Source: Leptolyngbya sp. PLA1
GTDB lineage: Bacteria > Planctomycetota > Phycisphaerae > Phycisphaerales > UBA1924
NCBI GenBank assembly: GCA_021405315.1
Contig: QWIH01000034.1
Span: forward strand, 1 to 35,655
DNA: 35,655 bases
Reading direction: 5' to 3'
This document shows, in pieces, positions 32,202-35,655 of this stretch. The number at the start of each line of letters is the position of its first letter. Positions within the stretch are counted from its first letter, which is position 1. Under the pieces are notes generated by a model, which did not search any database, had not been told where the DNA came from, and saw nothing but the letters and a program-made list of their open reading frames with translations. Made by a program: the position numbers and the translations under genes.

Positions 32202-34181
32202 ATGCGCTACTTCGGATCTCGAAATCGATCTGCGGGACAACGGAGCGTTTCACTTCCGGTCCTGCAACCCAGACGGGGCAGGAGGAGGCCCCGCCCGTCC
32301 ACGGTTGCACGCTGGCGTTTCGCCGCACTGCTGGGCGTTCATGTACTCATGGTCGTGCACGTCCTCCACTGGTGGATCACGGGAGAGTCCGTCGGCCGCT
32401 TCGTGCTCTCCGACTCCATGAAGCTCCTCGAACTGGGCGAGATCACCCCGGGCGCCATCCTCTTTGCGCTCGCACTCGTTACCACGGCGGTCTTTGGACG
32501 CTTCATGTGCGGGTGGGTCTGCCACGTTGGGGCGCTTCAGGACTTGGCCGCGTGGGGGCTCAGGCGTGCGGGCCTGAGACCCCACATGTTCCGCGCCCGG
32601 CTTCTTGGCTATGCGCCCTTCGCACTCGCCAGCTACATGTTTCTGTGGCCTACGTTCGGAAGGGTTGTGCTGGGGCCGGCGTTGGGGCCTATCTGGCCGG
32701 AGGCTGCTGCCGCTGTCGCCGGGCCTCCGTTTCCAGGACTCAGTCTGTCGCTCACCACGACGTCCTTCTGGGAAGGATTACCCTCGCTCGCGGTCGCGAT
32801 TCCGTTCCTGCTCGTGTGCGGCGGGCTGGTGGTGCTGTTCCTAGGGGCGAGGGGTCTCTGCCGCTATGCCTGCCCTTACGGCGGGCTTCTGCTCCCTGCG
32901 GAGCATCTCGCGGTTGCGAGGGTCACCGTGGATGCCGCCAAGTGCGACCAGTGCGGGCTATGTACTGCGGCGTGCACCGCGGGCGTACGCGTGCACGACG
33001 AGGTCCGGCTTCACGGAGCCGTATTCGACAGGAACTGCATCAAGTCGCTGGACTGCGTGAGCGCGTGTCCGCATGGCGCGCTTTCAATGTCATTGGGGCG
33101 ACCAGCGTTCGCTTCGGCGAGCCCCGTGCGTTACGACCTGACGTGGCCAGAAGAGCTCATGTGCCTTGCGGTCGGCATCGGAGCGTTTCTCACGCTGCGC
33201 GGGCTGTACGACCGCGTGCCGCTGCTCATGGCCGCGCCTGTCGCGATCATCGCTGCGTACGTGGGCTGGAAGGCGCTCCGTGTGCTCCGCGACCGCGACG
33301 TCGTCTTCGCCCGGGTGCAGCTCCGCAGGGCTGGGAGACTCACCCGTGCCGGGGGCGTGTTCATGCTTCTCACGGTCCTCGCCGCGGGGCTCCTCGTGCA
33401 CTCGGCGGCGGTGAGACTTCTGGTGCTTCGCGCTGGCCGGCTTGATGAGCGTGTGACGGTCTCTTTTCAGGACGCTCTCAGCCAGACCGGCGTGCCGCAG
33501 CAAGACCGGGCCAGTGCCGAGGCCGGAGCGAGGTTGTACCGCCTGGCCGGCCCGTGGTGGAGGGGCGGGATCGGCCTCGGACTGACACCGGAGGTCTCGA
33601 CGCGGGGCGCGTGGCTGAGTCTGGTCGTAGGCAACCCGCGGGGTGCGATCGAGGAGTTGCACGAGTTGCATCAGGCGGGGCGGGCGAGCGACCAGAACAT
33701 CGCCGACCTGGCGCTCCTCCTTGCACGGGGCGGGGACCGGGCCGCCGCTGAGCGCGTGCTGCGGGACGCGCTGGTGCGGAGGCCCACGTTTGCACATAGC
33801 CGCGAGCAACTAGCGGGACTGATGATCGAGGACGGCCGCGCGGTGGAGGCAGTGGGCATGTTCGAGGCCCGAGTGGCCGAGCGGCCGACGGATGCGCTCG
33901 CGAGGGTTGGGCTGGCGCGCGTGCTGTTTGTCACGGGCTCACCCGAGCGAGCGCTGGCGGAGGTCGCGGAGGCGGCGCGGCGAGCGCCACGAGAGCCGGT
34001 GGTCTCGCGTGACTACGCGCTCGCCCTGCACGCATCCGGGCGACTTGACGAGGCGGTCGCGGAGTTGAAACGCGGCGCCGAGGCGCGGCCAGCCGCGAAG
34101 CAGATGCTGCTGACGCTTGCCCGCGAGATGCTCCGTCGCGCCGGACGAGAGGGCGAACTCGACCAGGCGGGGCATCCCTGA
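32202..34181 (+). CDS. NapH/NosR-like 2[4Fe-4S] membrane protein fused to TPR repeats
   Basis: A 659-residue fusion. The N-terminal 400 residues resemble membrane ferredoxins of the NapH/NosR/CcoG type: a helix near 40-58, CGWVC at 103-107 and CRYACPYGG at 220-228 after membrane segments. A ferredoxin pair follows: C248, C251, C254 and C258, then C279, C285 and C289 (NCIKSLDCVSACP). In the second cluster the usual second Cys is Ser282. Further helices follow at about 317-330 and 375-400. The C-terminal 250 residues hold TPR-like helix pairs (for example ALARVGLARVLFVTGSPERA). Such proteins pass electrons from quinol to outside partners; here the TPRs would dock a partner. No reductase gene is adjacent. 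Length and fusion resemble planctomycete homologues known to me. Confidence 0.85.
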   Translation: MRYFGSRNRSAGQRSVSLPVLQPRRGRRRPRPSTVARWRFAALLGVHVLMVVHVLHWWITGESVGRFVLSDSMKLLELGEITPGAILFALALVTTAVFGRFMCGWVCHVGALQDLAAWGLRRAGLRPHMFRARLLGYAPFALASYMFLWPTFGRVVLGPALGPIWPEAAAAVAGPPFPGLSLSLTTTSFWEGLPSLAVAIPFLLVCGGLVVLFLGARGLCRYACPYGGLLLPAEHLAVARVTVDAAKCDQCGLCTAACTAGVRVHDEVRLHGAVFDRNCIKSLDCVSACPHGALSMSLGRPAFASASPVRYDLTWPEELMCLAVGIGAFLTLRGLYDRVPLLMAAPVAIIAAYVGWKALRVLRDRDVVFARVQLRRAGRLTRAGGVFMLLTVLAAGLLVHSAAVRLLVLRAGRLDERVTVSFQDALSQTGVPQQDRASAEAGARLYRLAGPWWRGGIGLGLTPEVSTRGAWLSLVVGNPRGAIEELHELHQAGRASDQNIADLALLLARGGDRAAAERVLRDALVRRPTFAHSREQLAGLMIEDGRAVEAVGMFEARVAERPTDALARVGLARVLFVTGSPERALAEVAEAARRAPREPVVSRDYALALHASGRLDEAVAELKRGAEARPAAKQMLLTLAREMLRRAGREGELDQAGHP

Positions 34182-34237
34182 TCGTGAAGGCCAGGCCCGG
34201 AGGGATGCCGGCCAGCGGTGGGGACGGCGGAACGAAA

Positions 34238-34311
34238 TCAGGGTGACAGGATTCGAACCTGCGACCTTGTGGACCCAAACCACACGCTCTACCAAGCTGA
34301 GCTACACCCTG
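34238..34311 (-). tRNA. tRNA-Pro (anticodon TGG)
   Basis: A complete tRNA of 74 bases on the minus strand. The acceptor arms are CAGGGTG and CACCCTG with discriminator A. The D arm is GCTC-AGCTTGGTA-GAGC. The anticodon loop TTTGGGT carries TGG at 34275-34277 (complement) on the stem TGTGG/CCACA. The T arm is GCAGG-TTCGAAT-CCTGT. CCA is not encoded. It lies 30 bases after the end of the membrane-protein gene on the same strand, with no clear promoter between, so it may be cut from that transcript. Confidence 0.97.
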
Positions 34312-34341
34312 TTGGCTCAAGCGTAGTCGTCCCACGGTCGC

Positions 34342-35100
34342 TCAGGGCACGGGCTCCGCGCGGAGCTCGAGAATCCAGCCGTGGAGGGACAGCAGCAGCC
34401 AGGCGAGGGCCGCGCAGCCTGCATGCAGGGCCACCATCGCGCGGTAGCGGTGGGTGCCGGGCCTGAACAGCACACCCATGAGTACGAGGTAGACGCCGAT
34501 CGCTCCGACCGCGGCGAGCGGGCGGGCGAGGGTAACCGGACCGGGGATGGGCAGCATCACCACGGCCATGAAGGCGGCCACAGCCACGAGCACGCGGGCA
34601 GCGACGAGATTCAAGGGTCCGAGGCGCGCAGCGTGGAGGTGCGCAGTCACGCCGAGGGCCAGCACACCCGTGCACGTGTGCAGCGCGATGAGGTACGCCG
34701 CCATGACCGCGCCGCCCACCCAGTGCTCGCCAGCGCCCGATGCGCCGACGATCACTGCGGCGAGTGACAGCACGCCCCCTGCGATCGCGGCGTGCCGGGC
34801 CGAGAGTCGGCCGGGCCTGACGAGCGGGGGAGCGGCCTCGGGCATGGGCTCTGCCGGCTCCGGGGTGCGAGCCTCGGCCCGAGGCTCCCCCTTCAGCGCT
34901 CGCTCGACCTCGGGGTCCGCGGTCAGGTCCGCGTCATCGTCTAGATCGTCCAGCAGCGGGGGGGCATCCAGGCTCGCCCTCGGCGGTGCCCGGGGAGGAG
35001 TCGGCGCGGTCGGCTTCTCGCGGGCTTGTGCCGCCTCAGGTTCAAGGTCGTAGGGGGCAGGCTTCGGGTCGGGCACGGGGTTGTGGGGCTCGTCGGGCAT
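34342..35100 (-). CDS. Membrane protein with long disordered N-terminus, unknown function
   Basis: A 252-residue protein. The first 100 or so residues are Pro-, Glu- and Asp-rich and probably disordered (LLDDLDDDADLTADPEVERAL), on the cytoplasmic side. The remainder holds about five membrane helices, around residues 108-124, 130-150, 160-180, 190-207 and 222-243. HTCTGVLALGVTAHLHAARLG and the later LHAGCAALAWLLLSLHGWIL carry several His within or near helices, but I cannot assign haem or metal binding. I recognise no family. It is 15 bases downstream of the glycosyltransferase and upstream of tRNA-Pro on the same strand. Confidence 0.75.
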   Translation of the reverse strand: MPDEPHNPVPDPKPAPYDLEPEAAQAREKPTAPTPPRAPPRASLDAPPLLDDLDDDADLTADPEVERALKGEPRAEARTPEPAEPMPEAAPPLVRPGRLSARHAAIAGGVLSLAAVIVGASGAGEHWVGGAVMAAYLIALHTCTGVLALGVTAHLHAARLGPLNLVAARVLVAVAAFMAVVMLPIPGPVTLARPLAAVGAIGVYLVLMGVLFRPGTHRYRAMVALHAGCAALAWLLLSLHGWILELRAEPVP

Positions 35101-35115
35101 TCGCTGGGTGTGTGG

Positions 35116-35655
35116 TCAGGCCCTATTGCCAAACGGTAGTGCGCTGTCCGGCGCCAGCGCCTGGTACGCGGCAAGCACGCCCCGGACATAATCGCTCACA
35201 CGCGCGTTGGTGCGGACGTACTCGTTGGCGCTCAGTGCCAGCGAGCGGGTCCTTGCTTCGTTGGTCAGCACATCGGTGAACGCCGCACCCCACGCGGCGT
35301 GGTCGGTGACCAGGCGGGCGGTACGTCCGTCCTGAAGCGTCGTGACGAGGGGGTCGGCGGCTGCGACGACGACTACGCCGGTCGCCATGGCTTCCAGGAG
35401 CACGCTCCGCTGGTCTCCGCGGGCCTCCGGCAGCACAAGAAGGTCGGCCTGCATCAGCAAGTCCCGTCGCCCTTCCAACTCCTCGATGAGCGAGAGTCGG
35501 TCGAGCAGCCCGAGCCGGCGGGCGGCAGCCCAGAGCCCCGCACGGCGGGCCGCCACGGCGTCGGCGAAGACGTGCATGTCCGGTCTCACCCCGGCGGCGA
35601 CGGCGAGCCCTCGGAGCGCCGCGGCGTAGGCCCCGGTGTCCAGCCCGGCGCCCAC
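35116..35655 (-). CDS. Glycosyltransferase, GT4-type C-terminal domain (5' end outside window)
   Basis: The last 179 residues of a retaining GT-B glycosyltransferase; the frame is open to the window edge, so the acceptor domain lies beyond it. The donor-binding part is visible: a helix-strand segment ending LLDRLSLIEELEGRRDLLMQADLLVLPEARG, then SVLLEAMATGVVVVAAADP, which corresponds to the E-x7-E motif (first Glu in PEARGDQRS, second in LLEAMATG), and DGRTARLV, the usual G-x-x-G/A-x-L-V nucleotide-sugar loop. Family members transfer sugars to lipids, polysaccharides or proteins; the donor and acceptor cannot be told. It precedes the membrane-protein gene by 15 bases. Confidence 0.88.
   Translation of the reverse strand: MGAGLDTGAYAAALRGLAVAAGVRPDMHVFADAVAARRAGLWAAARRLGLLDRLSLIEELEGRRDLLMQADLLVLPEARGDQRSVLLEAMATGVVVVAAADPLVTTLQDGRTARLVTDHAAWGAAFTDVLTNEARTRSLALSANEYVRTNARVSDYVRGVLAAYQALAPDSALPFGNRA

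Noticed and set aside
1..35655. CRISPR arrays, insertion sequences, prophage or attachment sites
   Set aside because: I saw no regularly spaced repeats, transposase or integrase motifs, or target duplications next to either tRNA gene.

Overview
The window is 35.7 kb of high-GC bacterial DNA. It is densely coding, with 33 protein genes and two tRNA genes, and shows no insertion sequences, prophage or CRISPR. The gene content points to a planctomycete, probably of the Phycisphaerae type. The grounds are a BatA/von Willebrand protein, a membrane protein ending in an RCGY...CPECG zinc ribbon, two M50 site-2 proteases (one with extra PDZ domains), DeoC beside paired aldehyde dehydrogenases, DUF4126, and a FeS-cluster/TPR membrane fusion. 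This placement is inference from gene families; no marker gene such as 16S rRNA is present.

Layout, left to right. At 3-1585 (+) lie the tail of a sugar-type ABC permease, a small conserved protein and an HNH endonuclease. At 1621-8140 (-) a run reads, in transcription order, small unknown protein, fliD, fliS, iscX-like, rlmE, BatA/VWA protein. At 8320-8961 (+) is a small membrane protein. At 8970-16290 (-) a tightly spaced run reads rseP, alpha/beta hydrolase, deoC, zinc-ribbon membrane protein, aldehyde dehydrogenase, and a shortened aldehyde dehydrogenase-like pseudoenzyme. Its core fits deoxyribose catabolism (deoxyribose-5-phosphate to acetaldehyde plus glyceraldehyde-3-phosphate, then aldehyde oxidation). 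At 16416-18658 lie three exported thiol-themed proteins: a redoxin, a stand-alone DsbD N-terminal-type domain and, divergently, a rhodanese-fold lipoprotein without its cysteine. At 18677-21492 (+) an M50 protease is followed by half of an oligopeptide-type ABC transporter (DppC and DppD types only).

The second half holds ileS (-), a DUF2617-like gene (-), a HEAT-repeat protein overlapping a small membrane protein (+), and a self-contained tRNA-Tyr unit with promoter, leader hairpin and terminator. Next come an archaeal-type phosphoglycerate mutase homologue that has lost its catalytic residues (-), an agmatinase-family enzyme (+), DUF4126 (-), a NUDIX hydrolase (+), and a NapH/NosR-like 2[4Fe-4S] membrane protein fused to TPRs (+) with a possible operator at its start site. 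The window ends with tRNA-Pro (-), a membrane protein (-) and the C-terminal half of a GT4 glycosyltransferase (-).

I see no complete novel defence or mobile system. The most interesting items are a cluster of conserved-looking degenerate enzymes (phosphoglycerate mutase-like, aldehyde dehydrogenase-like, rhodanese-like, IleRS zinc knuckle), the FeS/TPR fusion with its palindromic upstream site, the enlarged FliD with a small unknown gene in front of it, and the thiol-redox trio.
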